DNA from: Kaistia algarum
GTDB taxonomy: Bacteria; Pseudomonadota; Alphaproteobacteria; Rhizobiales; Kaistiaceae
Assembly: GCF_026343945.1 (NCBI RefSeq)
Contig: NZ_JAPKNJ010000002.1
Coordinates: 434,001 to 498,000, forward strand
Length of the DNA stretch: 64,000 nt
Direction: 5' to 3'
Position numbers and translations under genes: made by a program. The stretch's first letter is position 1, and the number at the start of each line of letters is the position of its first letter. Under the pieces are notes generated by a model that worked only from the letters and a program-made list of their open reading frames with translations, was not told where the DNA came from and searched no databases. This document shows positions 1 to 8,098 of the stretch, in pieces.

Positions 1-783
1 ATGGGTTTGAAGGACTGGTTCGGGCTGGAAGGAAAGCGCGCCCTCGTCACCGGCGCCAGCCGTGGCCTCGGCCGTGAGATGGCGCTGGCGCTGGCGGGTG
101 CCGGCGCGGACATCATCATCACGGGCCGTACGCAGGATACGCTCGACGCCACCGTCGCCGAGATCGAGGCGCTCGGCCGCAAGGCCTGGGGCATCAAGGC
201 TGACATGGCGGAGGCCAAGGCCTGCGAAACCGCCTGCGAGATGATCCTGAGCGAGTTCGGCGCGGTCGACATCCTGATCAACAATGTCGGCAACCGCATC
301 GCCTCCATGCCGATCCAGGAGGAGACGCTCGAGACCTGGCAGCAATCGCTCGACATGAACCTGACGAGCTGCTTCCTCGGCACCAAGGTCTTTGGCGCCG
401 CTATGCTGGAGCGTGGCGAGGGTGGCCGCATCATCAACATTGCCTCGATGAGCGGCCTGATCGCCAATCGCGGCATTGGCGGGCGCGACTACGAGACCGG
501 CAAGGCGGCGGTGATCCATTTCACGCGCTGCGCCGCTGCCGACTGGGCTCCGCATGGCATCACGGTCAACGCGATTTGCCCTGGCCTGTTCATGACCGAT
601 ACCAACCGGGGCTGGAACGAGCGCAGGCCCGACGTCATCGACGCGATCGTCGCCCATATTCCGCTCGGCCGCCCCGGCAACCCGCCTGAGATCGGCCCCC
701 TCGCCGTCTATCTCGCCAGCCCATCGGCGAGCTATGTCACCGGCGCCGCCTATGTGATCGATGGCGGCTACACGCTCTGGTGA
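1..783 (+). CDS. SDR family NAD(P)-dependent oxidoreductase
   Basis: A 260-residue classical short-chain dehydrogenase/reductase. The cofactor motif TGASRGLG is at residues 17-24, NNVG at 94-97 replaces the usual NNAG, a Ser is near 149-151, and the catalytic Tyr164 and Lys168 form YxxxK. The length is normal for classical SDRs. The exact substrate is not readable from sequence; N-terminal similarity in style to gluconate 5-dehydrogenase or 3-oxoacyl-ACP reductase types, together with the downstream aldose 1-epimerase 24 bp away, favours a sugar or polyol substrate (inference). The ATG is the first base of the window, so upstream operon partners and the true start cannot be checked. Confidence 0.88.
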   Translation: MGLKDWFGLEGKRALVTGASRGLGREMALALAGAGADIIITGRTQDTLDATVAEIEALGRKAWGIKADMAEAKACETACEMILSEFGAVDILINNVGNRIASMPIQEETLETWQQSLDMNLTSCFLGTKVFGAAMLERGEGGRIINIASMSGLIANRGIGGRDYETGKAAVIHFTRCAAADWAPHGITVNAICPGLFMTDTNRGWNERRPDVIDAIVAHIPLGRPGNPPEIGPLAVYLASPSASYVTGAAYVIDGGYTLW

Positions 784-807
784 GCGTCCGTCGCGCAGGA
801 AGTCAGC

Positions 808-1827
808 ATGTCCATCCATGAATTTGCCCGCCTGCCCGATGGCACGGCGATATCCGAGATTCGTCTCGCCAACGCCGCCGGTGCAACCGCCTCGGTGCTG
901 ACTTTCGGCGCAGCGCTGCGCGACCTCGTCGTTCCCATGCCGGATGGCAGCCGCCGGCGTGTCGTTCTCGGCTTCGACAGCCTGGACGCCTATCAGGACA
1001 ATCCCCGTTTTCTCGGTGTCACCGTCGGCCGGCACGCAAGCCGCATCGATGGCGGCCGGATCGTTCTGGACGGTGAGACCTATCAGCTCGCGCTGAACGC
1101 AGCTGGAGTGCATCTGCACGGCGGACCCACTGGCTTTTCTCGGCGGCCCTGGACGATTCTCGATCATGGTTCGGATTTCGTGACGCTTGGCCTCGTCTCG
1201 CCCGATGGCGAGGACGGTTATCCTGGGCGTCTCGACGTCAAGCTGACCTATCGGCTGAAGGAGCCGGCGACCTTTGCGGTCTCGATCGAGGCGACGACGG
1301 ATGCGCCGACGATCGTCTCGATGGCGCATCATTCCTATTGGACGCTGCTGCCCGGCTCATCGATCCGCGACCACTTCCTGCAATTCCACGCCGCGAACTT
1401 CACGCCCTTCGGCGCCGACATGAATCCAGCCGGTACGATCGAGCCCGTGGAAGGAACGCCGTGGGACTTCCGCGACTCCCGGCGGATCGGCGATCCGCGT
1501 TTCGGCGAAGATTTCGCCTATGATTGCAGCTTCGTCATCGACCGCACGGCTCCCGGCGTCGTTCCGGCCGCGCGACTGGAGGCGCCCGACCGCAGCCTCG
1601 CCATGGATGTCGTGACCTCGGAGCCCTGCATTATATTCTATGACGGGGCCGGACTTACACCCGACTGGCCGGACATCGATGGCAGCCGACACTACCCGCA
1701 TGCGGGCCTATGCCTGGAGCCGATGCGCTTTCCCGACAATCCCAACCAGCCGAACTTCCCATCTGCACGCCTCGACCCAGGCGAAACCTATCGACAGGAA
1801 AGCGAGTATCGTTTCTCGGCATTTTGA
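808..1827 (+). CDS. Aldose 1-epimerase family protein
   Basis: A 339-residue GalM-type mutarotase, expected to interconvert alpha and beta anomers of aldoses in the cytoplasm. Visible family hallmarks are HLHGG in the first third, HHSYW at residues 174-178 (the catalytic His region) and the C-terminal LEPMRFPDNPNQPNF block carrying the catalytic Glu304. Length is normal. It follows the SDR gene by 24 bp on the same strand, suggesting a two-gene sugar-processing operon. Galactose specificity cannot be claimed, since several sugar-specific mutarotases share these motifs. Confidence 0.9.
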   Translation: MSIHEFARLPDGTAISEIRLANAAGATASVLTFGAALRDLVVPMPDGSRRRVVLGFDSLDAYQDNPRFLGVTVGRHASRIDGGRIVLDGETYQLALNAAGVHLHGGPTGFSRRPWTILDHGSDFVTLGLVSPDGEDGYPGRLDVKLTYRLKEPATFAVSIEATTDAPTIVSMAHHSYWTLLPGSSIRDHFLQFHAANFTPFGADMNPAGTIEPVEGTPWDFRDSRRIGDPRFGEDFAYDCSFVIDRTAPGVVPAARLEAPDRSLAMDVVTSEPCIIFYDGAGLTPDWPDIDGSRHYPHAGLCLEPMRFPDNPNQPNFPSARLDPGETYRQESEYRFSAF

Positions 1828-1889
1828 GGCATGCAGTGCTTGCGACGACGCGATTGCCGATGCGGTGATTTTCCGTTATCGCTTATTCT

Positions 1890-2144
1890 ATGAATGCTGA
1901 TGTGCCAGACCGCAAATCGAGGGGCCGTCCGCCGCTTCACGCTACTCTTGTAGGCGTGCGCATGGCGCCGGATCTTCTTGGTGCGCTGGACCGTTTCGCC
2001 GCGGAAGGCGGACGGTCACTGTCTCGGCCGGAGGCGCTGAGAATCGCGTTTCGCGAATTCGCGCTGGCGCGGGGCTATATCCGTCCGGCTTCGTCGGACG
2101 AAGGCACGAGGCCGTATGATTTGACTTCGGACAATGACGGCTGA
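1890..2144 (+). CDS. Small ribbon-helix-helix-like DNA-binding protein
   Basis: An 84-residue protein. Residues about 20-60 read as a ribbon-helix-helix domain: a short beta strand (VGVRMAPDLLGALDRFA) followed by a helix-turn-helix-like segment ending in SLSRPEALRIAFREF. This matches CopG/MetJ-type regulators or antitoxins. No toxin-like ORF adjoins it, so an orphan transcriptional regulator is the simpler reading. Start ATG at 1890 gives a short basic tail (RKSRGRPP) before the domain. It lies directly upstream of the small lipoprotein genes and could regulate them, but that is inference. Confidence 0.6.
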   Translation: MNADVPDRKSRGRPPLHATLVGVRMAPDLLGALDRFAAEGGRSLSRPEALRIAFREFALARGYIRPASSDEGTRPYDLTSDNDG

Positions 2145-2186
2145 CGCCGCTAGGTCCATGGGTGGAAGTGGCTGAGGAGAAATGAA

Positions 2187-2366
2187 ATGCGGATCCTGTT
2201 TCTGTCGCTTGCTGTGATTTCCGGGATGGTTGGCCTGTCGGGTTGCCAGTCCGGCTCCAACCCGAATTCGCCGGCCATGCAGGCCATGGACAACCCGCCG
2301 AATTCGTGCGGCTCGGGCGGTTCGCAGAACATCGAAGACTGCAATAATGGCGGCGGCCGGCGCTAA
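2187..2366 (+). CDS. Tiny lipoprotein, paralogue 1 of 4
   Basis: A 59-residue predicted lipoprotein. MRILFLSLAVISGMVGLSGC is a complete signal peptide with lipobox LSGC; the lipidated Cys is residue 20. The mature part is only about 40 residues and carries the block PNSPAMQAMDN followed by PPNSCGSGGS and a second downstream Cys (EDC). The start at 2187 is chosen because AGGAG at 2175-2179 lies 7 bases upstream; an ATG 5 bases earlier is in another frame and stops quickly. Three paralogues follow within 1.3 kb. No known function is recognised. Confidence 0.8.
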   Translation: MRILFLSLAVISGMVGLSGCQSGSNPNSPAMQAMDNPPNSCGSGGSQNIEDCNNGGGRR

Positions 2367-2396
2367 TCGCCGATCGCAATTGACCGGAAATTGACG

Positions 2397-2567
2397 ATGC
2401 GTACCGTGATGCTCTCTGTGGCGTTGGCGGCGGGCCTGTTTGGCTTTGCCGGCTGCCAAGGCTCCAGCAATCCGAATTCGCCTGCGTTGCAGGCGATGGA
2501 CAATCCGCCGAATGCCTGCGGACCGGGCGGTTCGTCGAATAGCGAAGATTGCGATAGAGGTCGCTGA
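2397..2567 (+). CDS. Tiny lipoprotein, paralogue 2 of 4
   Basis: A 56-residue predicted lipoprotein starting MRTVMLSVALAAGLFGFAGC, lipobox FAGC, lipidated Cys at residue 20 exactly as in paralogue 1. The mature domain has PNSPALQAMDNPPNACGPGG and ends SNSEDCDRGR, keeping both non-lipid Cys residues (41 and 52). It starts 30 bp after the stop of paralogue 1 and ends 26 bp before the ATG of paralogue 3, so the genes probably form one transcript. The ribosome binding site is weak. Function unknown. Confidence 0.8.
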   Translation: MRTVMLSVALAAGLFGFAGCQGSSNPNSPALQAMDNPPNACGPGGSSNSEDCDRGR

Positions 2568-2593
2568 TCGTGGTTGCTGGGGGCGGGGCGACG

Positions 2594-2812
2594 ATGAGGA
2601 AGACAACGCTGGCGCTCGTCATATTGACGGGCGTCTTCGGAATGTACGGCTGCCAGGGCTCGAGCGACCCGAATTCGCCGGCGCTTAGGGCGATGCAGAA
2701 TTCGCCGAATTCCTGTGGGCCCGGTGGAACGGCAAACGTGAACGATTGCGGTGCCATGAGGTCGAGCGGCGGCATCAGCATGGGAGGTCCGAATGGAATT
2801 TCGCACTATTGA
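2594..2812 (+). CDS. Tiny lipoprotein, paralogue 3 of 4
   Basis: A 72-residue predicted lipoprotein from the internal ATG at 2594 (a GTG at 2570 would add eight residues before the signal peptide and is disfavoured). Signal MRKTTLALVILTGVFGMYGC ends in an MYGC lipobox with Cys at residue 20. The block PNSPALRAMQNSPNSCGPGG and the second Cys (NDC) are conserved, but a glycine/serine-rich tail of about 16 residues (from AMRSSGG onward) is unique to this copy. Its last 20 bases overlap the next gene, whose Shine-Dalgarno sits inside this ORF. Confidence 0.78.
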   Translation: MRKTTLALVILTGVFGMYGCQGSSDPNSPALRAMQNSPNSCGPGGTANVNDCGAMRSSGGISMGGPNGISHY

Positions 2813-3167
2813 TGCGGTCACGAAACGGATGATTATTTCTGTCGTGACGCTGGCCGCAGCGATGTCGGGAGCCTCCGCTCAGCGCGCCGACGTGACCCCG
2901 GTCAACCCGGCTCAGTTCAAGAAATTGAGCTGCGAGCAGATCGCGTTTCGCATCCGGCAATTGAACGTGCCGATCGGCAATGACAGCTCGACACTCGCGG
3001 GGTTGCAGCGGGCCCAGAACCCGGTGTTGTTCTTCTTCACCGGCTTCGGCTCCCGCAACGACGATTATAACGCGTCGCTTGCCCATGCCCGCGGCGAGCG
3101 CAATGCGCTGATCGCGGTGGCAGTCGAGAAGGACTGCGCCTCGAAGCTGCTCGTGCCCCAGCGCTGA
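2793..3167 (+). CDS. Secreted hypothetical protein
   Basis: A 124-residue protein of unknown function. ATG 2793 is preceded by GGAGG at 2783-2787 with a 5-base spacer, a strong site that decides the start although it overlaps paralogue 3 by 20 bp. The N-terminus has a basic n-region (TKR), a hydrophobic stretch (MIISVVTLAAAMSG) and a plausible cleavage after ASA, so it is likely periplasmic. The mature part has LSCEQIAFRIRQL and a second Cys near the C-terminus (EKDCASKL) that could pair with it. It sits between lipoprotein paralogues 3 and 4, probably in the same transcript. Confidence 0.65.
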   Translation: MEFRTIDAVTKRMIISVVTLAAAMSGASAQRADVTPVNPAQFKKLSCEQIAFRIRQLNVPIGNDSSTLAGLQRAQNPVLFFFTGFGSRNDDYNASLAHARGERNALIAVAVEKDCASKLLVPQR

Positions 3168-3351
3168 GGCGCCAAGGCACACGAAGTCGCATTGAAGTCG
3201 GCCGACAGCGCCCCATTTCGTCCGGAGATGCCGGCCCTATCCTGGATGCCGGCGCTCAGCCGGTTCTCCGGGGCGATCCGCGCCATACGGGCCACGCTAG
3301 TCGTTGGCCGGCGCTTCTTGCCCGGCGCGCCGACAGCAAGGATCGACGAAA

Positions 3352-3522
3352 ATGCGCACTACAGTTCTGTGTCTCGCGCTGGCTGGCAGCCTGATGGGGC
3401 TCGCCGGCTGCCAATCCAACTATGACCCGAACTCGCCCGCCATGCAGGCCATGAACAACCCGCCGAACGCCTGTGGACCCGGCGGAACCGCCGCCAGAGA
3501 GCAGTGCAGCAGCAATCGCTGA
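3352..3522 (+). CDS. Tiny lipoprotein, paralogue 4 of 4
   Basis: A 56-residue predicted lipoprotein from ATG 3352 (AAGGA 9 bases upstream). Signal MRTTVLCLALAGSLMGLAGC has a canonical LAGC lipobox, Cys at residue 20. The mature part contains PNSPAMQAMNNPPNACGPGG and ends AREQCSSNR, conserving both additional Cys residues. It is separated from paralogue 3 by the secreted hypothetical gene and 184 bp of apparently non-coding sequence, so it may have its own promoter. Function unknown; the position-for-position conservation with the other copies supports it as a real gene. Confidence 0.8.
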   Translation: MRTTVLCLALAGSLMGLAGCQSNYDPNSPAMQAMNNPPNACGPGGTAAREQCSSNR

Positions 3523-3666
3523 GCGCCGGGGCGAACGCGGCAGGACAGGGACGGCGAGCTGGTTCCAACGATTGGCTCGCCGATGCACCCGAGTTTATGC
3601 GGTCGGATTAACCGGAACGTCGAGATTCTGGCGTTAGGCTGATGCCCTTCGTCGAAGGAACGCGTC

Positions 3667-4695
3667 ATGCCGCCGGCCGGTAAATCACCTCGTATCGACT
3701 GGGTCGACTACGCCAAGGGCTTCTGCATCATCATGGTCGTGATGATGCATTCGACGCTCGGTGTCGAGAAAGCCGCAGGCGCTGAAGGCTGGATGCATTA
3801 TCTCGTCGCCTTCGCCAAGCCGTTCCGTATGCCGGATTTCTTCATGATCTCCGGGCTGTTCCTTGCCCATGTCATCGACCGCGACTGGAAGACCTATGCC
3901 GACCGCAAGGTCGTGCATTTCGCCTATTTCTACATCCTCTGGCTCGTCATCCAATTCGCCTTCAAAGCCCCCGGCATGATCGGTGATGTGGGCACGGTGG
4001 AGACCGTGCGCCAGTTCGCGCTCGCCTTCGTCGATCCCTTCGGCACGCTCTGGTTCATCTATCTGCTGCCAGTCTTCTTCGTAACCGTGAAGTGGCTGCG
4101 CCGCGTTCCCTGGCCCCTCGTCTGGATTGTCGCGGCGGCGCTCGAAATCGCCAATATCGAAACCGGCTGGGTGCTGCCGGACGAGTTTGCGGCGCGCTTC
4201 GTCTATTTCTATTCAGGCTACGTCTTTGCGCCTTCCATCTTCCGCCTCGCCGCAGCCGTCATCGCAAGGCCGTGGCCGGCAGCGCTGGGTCTGGCCTTCT
4301 GGGCAGTTGTCGAGGGCGTAGCCGTCTTCGGCGGCTATTCCGAGCTTCCCTTCATCAGCCTGGGGCTCGGCATGGTCGGCGCCGTGGCCGTGGTCACGAT
4401 CTCGGCGCTCCTTTCCAAGGCCGGCGCGATGGCGCCCTTGCGCTACTGCGGCCAGAACTCGATCGTCATCTATCTCGCCTTCTTCCTGCCGATGGCCGTG
4501 ATGCGGACTCTGCTGCTCAAGACCGGCGTCATTCCGGACCTGGGCTGGGTGTCGCTGATCGTCACGGCTTTTGGTGTCATAGTACCGATCCTGTTGTTCT
4601 GGGTGGTGCGGGGCACGCCGCTCAAATTCCTGTTCGAGCGGCCAGCCTGGGCAAGGCTCGACAACCGATCGCCGCATCTTGCCGCCGCCGAATAG
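3667..4695 (+). CDS. Acyltransferase family 3 integral membrane protein
   Basis: A 342-residue polytopic inner-membrane protein of the acyltransferase_3 (OafA/OpgC-like) family. The N-terminal signature RIDWVDYAKGFCIIMVVMMH carries the conserved D and the membrane-embedded His expected to take part in acyl transfer; FFMISGLFL follows near residue 60. About ten hydrophobic segments are visible. Such proteins O-acylate exported glycans or other extracytoplasmic substrates; which one is unknown here. It stands alone: 144 bp of non-coding sequence upstream, photolyase 45 bp downstream. Confidence 0.85.
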   Translation: MPPAGKSPRIDWVDYAKGFCIIMVVMMHSTLGVEKAAGAEGWMHYLVAFAKPFRMPDFFMISGLFLAHVIDRDWKTYADRKVVHFAYFYILWLVIQFAFKAPGMIGDVGTVETVRQFALAFVDPFGTLWFIYLLPVFFVTVKWLRRVPWPLVWIVAAALEIANIETGWVLPDEFAARFVYFYSGYVFAPSIFRLAAAVIARPWPAALGLAFWAVVEGVAVFGGYSELPFISLGLGMVGAVAVVTISALLSKAGAMAPLRYCGQNSIVIYLAFFLPMAVMRTLLLKTGVIPDLGWVSLIVTAFGVIVPILLFWVVRGTPLKFLFERPAWARLDNRSPHLAAAE

Positions 4696-4740
4696 CGGGG
4701 AGCCATTGCCGAAACGACATCGCAGCGCTAGCTCCGCATC

Positions 4741-6168
4741 ATGACCGACCATCCGCCCACCAGCCTCGTCTGGTTCCGCGAGGATCTCCGCCTCTCCGAC
4801 AACCCGGCCCTTACCGCTGCCATCGATCGTGGCGGCAGGCTGGCCATGGTCTATATCCTCGACGAGGCGAGCGACGGGATCCGACCGTTCGGCGGCGCGT
4901 CGCGCTGGTGGCTGCATCACTCGCTGGCCGCGCTCGCCACCGATCTCGAAGGCCAGGGCCATCGGCTGATCCTGCGCCGTGGGCCGGCACGCGACATTGT
5001 CCCATCCGTGTTGCGCGAGACGCAGGCCGACGCGGTGTTCTGGAACCGCCGCTATGGCGCAGCCGAGCGACAGATTGATGCCGAGATGAAGGCGTCTTTC
5101 AAGGCGGACGGCATTGTCGCCGAGAGCCGCCAGGCCGGCCTGCTTTTCGAGCCATTGATGCTGAAGACCGGCGCCGGTCAGCCCTACCGCGTCTTCACCC
5201 CGTTCTGGCGCGCCTGCCTCGCATCGCCGGAGCCACGCCTGCCCCTCCCCGCACCGTCGATATGGCCCGAGCCAGCTCCGGCGATCGCCTCGGACCGGCT
5301 TGACGATTGGGGTCTGTTGCCGAAAAGGCCCGATTGGGCGGCAGGCTTTCGGGACCTATGGGAGCCGGGCGAAGCGGGCGGCCAACGCCGGCTTGAAGCG
5401 TTCATCGACGAGGGCCTGCCCCACTACGCCGACAAGCGCGACCGGCCGGACCGTGACGTGACGTCCCGCCTGTCGCCGCATCTGCGCTTTGGCGAGGTCA
5501 GCCCATTCCAGCTCTGGCATGCCGCCAATGGCGCGGCCGAGCACGACGGCATCGCCCGTCGCAACGTCGACAAATTCCTCGCCGAACTCGGCTGGCGCGA
5601 ATTCTCCTGGCATCTGCTCTTCCACAATCCCGATCTGGCAAGCCGCAATTTCCAGCCGCGCTTCGATGCTTTTCCCTGGGCCGAGCCCGACGCGGCAACG
5701 CTTGACGCGTGGCAGAACGGGCGGACGGGAATCCCGATTGTCGATGCCGGCATGCGGCAGCTCTGGCGCACCGGCACGATGCACAATCGGGTGCGCATGA
5801 TCGTCGCTTCGTTCCTGATCAAGAACCTGCTGATCGACTGGCGGGTCGGAGAGGCGTGGTTCTGGGATACGCTGGTCGATGCCGACCCGGCCAGCAACGC
5901 GGCGAGCTGGCAATGGGTCGCCGGCTCCGGCGCCGACGCGGCGCCCTATTTCCGCATCTTCAATCCGCTGCTACAGGCGGAAAAGTTTGATCCGGCTGGA
6001 GATTATGTCCGCGCGCATGTCGAGGAACTCGCCGCGCTGCCAGCAGCAAGGATCCTGAAGCTTGCGCCGGCAGGCCGCCCGGCCGGCTACCCGGCGCCGA
6101 TCATAGACTTAGGAGCGAGTCGTCAGCGGGCCTTGGATGCCTTCGCCAGCATCCGCGACAGCGACTGA
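4741..6168 (+). CDS. phrB: Deoxyribodipyrimidine photo-lyase (class I CPD photolyase)
   Basis: A 475-residue flavoprotein that repairs UV-induced cyclobutane pyrimidine dimers with blue light. The N-terminal alpha/beta photolyase domain starts SLVWFREDLRLSDNPAL, typical of antenna-binding domains. The C-terminal FAD domain contains ELGWREFSWHLL, GIPIVDAGMRQLWRTGTMHN and the FAD/DNA-binding stretch SWQWVAGSGADAAPYFRIFN. Length is normal for class I CPD enzymes (about 470). A cryptochrome-like role is possible in principle, but the motif set is that of a photolyase. Confidence 0.93.
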   Translation: MTDHPPTSLVWFREDLRLSDNPALTAAIDRGGRLAMVYILDEASDGIRPFGGASRWWLHHSLAALATDLEGQGHRLILRRGPARDIVPSVLRETQADAVFWNRRYGAAERQIDAEMKASFKADGIVAESRQAGLLFEPLMLKTGAGQPYRVFTPFWRACLASPEPRLPLPAPSIWPEPAPAIASDRLDDWGLLPKRPDWAAGFRDLWEPGEAGGQRRLEAFIDEGLPHYADKRDRPDRDVTSRLSPHLRFGEVSPFQLWHAANGAAEHDGIARRNVDKFLAELGWREFSWHLLFHNPDLASRNFQPRFDAFPWAEPDAATLDAWQNGRTGIPIVDAGMRQLWRTGTMHNRVRMIVASFLIKNLLIDWRVGEAWFWDTLVDADPASNAASWQWVAGSGADAAPYFRIFNPLLQAEKFDPAGDYVRAHVEELAALPAARILKLAPAGRPAGYPAPIIDLGASRQRALDAFASIRDSD

Positions 6169-6320
6169 ATCAAAATTCTCCGTCGGCACCGTCCTTAGAA
6201 AACGGTTTCGGTATCGGCGCGCAATCCCGTTCGCGAATGCGTTGCCGAGCCAATCGGCATAGAGCAGTTTGCTCGCTGCGCTTCCTTTCACCTCCTGGAA
6301 CCTTCAGGCGTCGCTCATCC

Positions 6321-7352
6321 ATGGCCATTCTTCCCTCCGTCCTCGACGCCATCGGCAACACGCCGCTGATCCGCCTGCGCCGCGCTTCCGAGCGCACCGG
6401 GTGCGAGATTCTCGGCAAGGCGGAGTTCATGAACCCTGGCCAGTCGGTCAAGGACCGCGCGGCGCTGTTCATCGTCCGCGATGCGATCGCCCGCGGTGCA
6501 CTGCGTCCCGGCGGCACCATCGTCGAGGGCACGGCGGGCAATACCGGCATCGGTCTCGCCCTCGTCGGCAGCGCGCTGGGCTTCCGCACCGTGATCGTCA
6601 TTCCCGACACGCAGTCGCAGGAGAAAAAGGACGCGCTACGCGTCGGCGGCGCCAGCCTCGTCGAGGTGCCGGCCGTGCCGTACCGCGACCCCAATAATTA
6701 CGTGAAGCTTTCGGGCCGCCTCGCGGAGCAGCTGGCCGCAACCGAGCCGAACGGTGCGATCTGGGCCAACCAGTTCGATAACGTCGCGAACCGGCAGGCG
6801 CATATCGAGACCACCGGCCCGGAGATCTGGGCGCAAACGGCTGGGCGTATCGACGGCTTCGTCGCCGCAGTCGGCTCGGGCGGCACGCTCGCCGGAGTCG
6901 GCATCGCGCTGAAGGAACGCAACAAGGACATCGCGATCGCCATCGCCGATCCTTTCGGCGCAGCGCTTTACAGCTATTACACCACCGGCGAGTTCAAGGC
7001 CGAAGGTTCGTCGATCACGGAAGGCATCGGCCAGGGCCGCATCACCGCCAATCTCGAAGGCGCGCCGATCGACGCCGCCTTCCAGATCTCCGATAGCGAG
7101 GCCCTCGACATCGTCTTCGATCTTGCCGAGCATGAGGGGCTGGTCCTCGGTGGCTCGTCGGGCATTAACATTGCCGGAGCCATTCGCCTCGCCGAAAAGC
7201 TCGGCCCCGGCCATACGATCGTGACGATCCTTTGCGACGGCGGCTCGCGCTATCAATCGAAGCTTTTCAATCCGTCGTTCCTGCGCGAGAAAGGACTTCC
7301 CGTTCCATCGTGGATGGAGCGGCAGGCCGACATCCCGATACCCTACGAGTAG
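6321..7352 (+). CDS. cysK: Cysteine synthase A (O-acetylserine sulfhydrylase)
   Basis: A 343-residue PLP-dependent enzyme of the cysteine synthase/cystathionine beta-synthase fold, making L-cysteine from O-acetylserine and sulfide. GNTPLIRL is at residues 13-20; NPGQSVKDRAA carries the PLP-binding Lys near residue 43; GTAGNTGIGLA binds the phosphate/substrate; VGSGGTLAGV follows near residue 180. The start at 6321 gives the usual N-terminus (MAILPSVLDAIGNTP); an upstream ATG at 6237 adds 28 basic, unrelated residues. Downstream alaX starts 4 bp after the stop, then a sulfurtransferase, so the run is sulfur-related. Confidence 0.93.
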   Translation: MAILPSVLDAIGNTPLIRLRRASERTGCEILGKAEFMNPGQSVKDRAALFIVRDAIARGALRPGGTIVEGTAGNTGIGLALVGSALGFRTVIVIPDTQSQEKKDALRVGGASLVEVPAVPYRDPNNYVKLSGRLAEQLAATEPNGAIWANQFDNVANRQAHIETTGPEIWAQTAGRIDGFVAAVGSGGTLAGVGIALKERNKDIAIAIADPFGAALYSYYTTGEFKAEGSSITEGIGQGRITANLEGAPIDAAFQISDSEALDIVFDLAEHEGLVLGGSSGINIAGAIRLAEKLGPGHTIVTILCDGGSRYQSKLFNPSFLREKGLPVPSWMERQADIPIPYE

Positions 7353-7356
7353 CCCC

Positions 7357-8073
7357 ATGACCCAGACCACCCTCCTCTTCCGCGACGATCCCTATCTGTC
7401 GACGGCCGAGGCGAGGGTGACGGGGGTGACCGAGACGGGCGGAATCGAGCTCGATCGAACCATCTTCTACGCGGCCGGCGGCGGCCAGCCGGGCGACACC
7501 GGTGCGCTGGAGCGCGCCGACGGGACGATGATCCCGATATCGACGACGATCTATGGTGCCGACAAGTCGCAGATCGTCCATGTGCCGGCTGATGGCGCGG
7601 CGATTCCCGAGATCGGCGAGACCCTGATCGCCCATCTCGACTGGCCGGTCCGCCACCGGCATATGCGCATCCATACCGGCCTGCATCTTCTCACCGTCGC
7701 CGTGCCGTTTCCGGTCACGGGCGGGCGGATCGGCGCCGAGGAAGGGCATCTCGATTTCGATATCGACGGCGCCGTCCCGGCGAAGGACGAGATCGAGGCG
7801 AAGCTGGCCGCGATGATCGCTGCCGACCATGCCGTCACGACGGAATGGATCACCGATGATGAGCTCATCGCCAATCCCGGCCTCGTCAAGACGATGAGCG
7901 TCAAGCCGCCGATGGGCTCGGGCCACGTCCGCCTCGTTCGGATCGGCGATGTCGATTTGCAGCCCTGCGGCGGTACGCATGTGCAATCGACCGCCGAGAT
8001 CGGCGGGCTGGTCGTTGCCAAGATCGAGAACAAGGGCAAGCAGAATCGCCGCATCCGCATCCGCTTCGCCTGA
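7357..8073 (+). CDS. Alanyl-tRNA editing protein AlaX-like
   Basis: A 238-residue free-standing trans-editing domain that hydrolyses mischarged tRNA (typically Ser-tRNA(Ala)). The zinc-binding residues of the family are intact: H106 and H110 in HTGLHLL, and C204 and H208 in CGGTH. The N-terminal half has the AlaRS second-additional-domain glycine motif (GGGQPGDTG). Length matches medium AlaX-M proteins. It starts 4 bp after cysK and is followed 25 bp later by the sulfurtransferase, so the three are likely co-transcribed; cysteine/serine/alanine metabolism is a loose common theme. Confidence 0.92.
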   Translation: MTQTTLLFRDDPYLSTAEARVTGVTETGGIELDRTIFYAAGGGQPGDTGALERADGTMIPISTTIYGADKSQIVHVPADGAAIPEIGETLIAHLDWPVRHRHMRIHTGLHLLTVAVPFPVTGGRIGAEEGHLDFDIDGAVPAKDEIEAKLAAMIAADHAVTTEWITDDELIANPGLVKTMSVKPPMGSGHVRLVRIGDVDLQPCGGTHVQSTAEIGGLVVAKIENKGKQNRRIRIRFA

Positions 8074-8098
8074 CGCGCAGAACCCGCCGGAACCCTTC

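Noticed and set aside
3192..3425. 77-residue reading frame between the secreted protein and lipoprotein 4
   Set aside because: No ribosome site, no signal or motif, and overlaps lipoprotein 4 in another frame.
2187..3522. Repeats of the lipoprotein region as a CRISPR or DNA repeat array
   Set aside because: Similarity is at protein level with irregular spacing and intact coding frames; no uniform repeat-spacer pattern.
4092..5078. 328-residue plus-strand reading frame between acyltransferase and photolyase
   Set aside because: Out-of-frame translation of both genes; Arg/Ala-rich with no motif.
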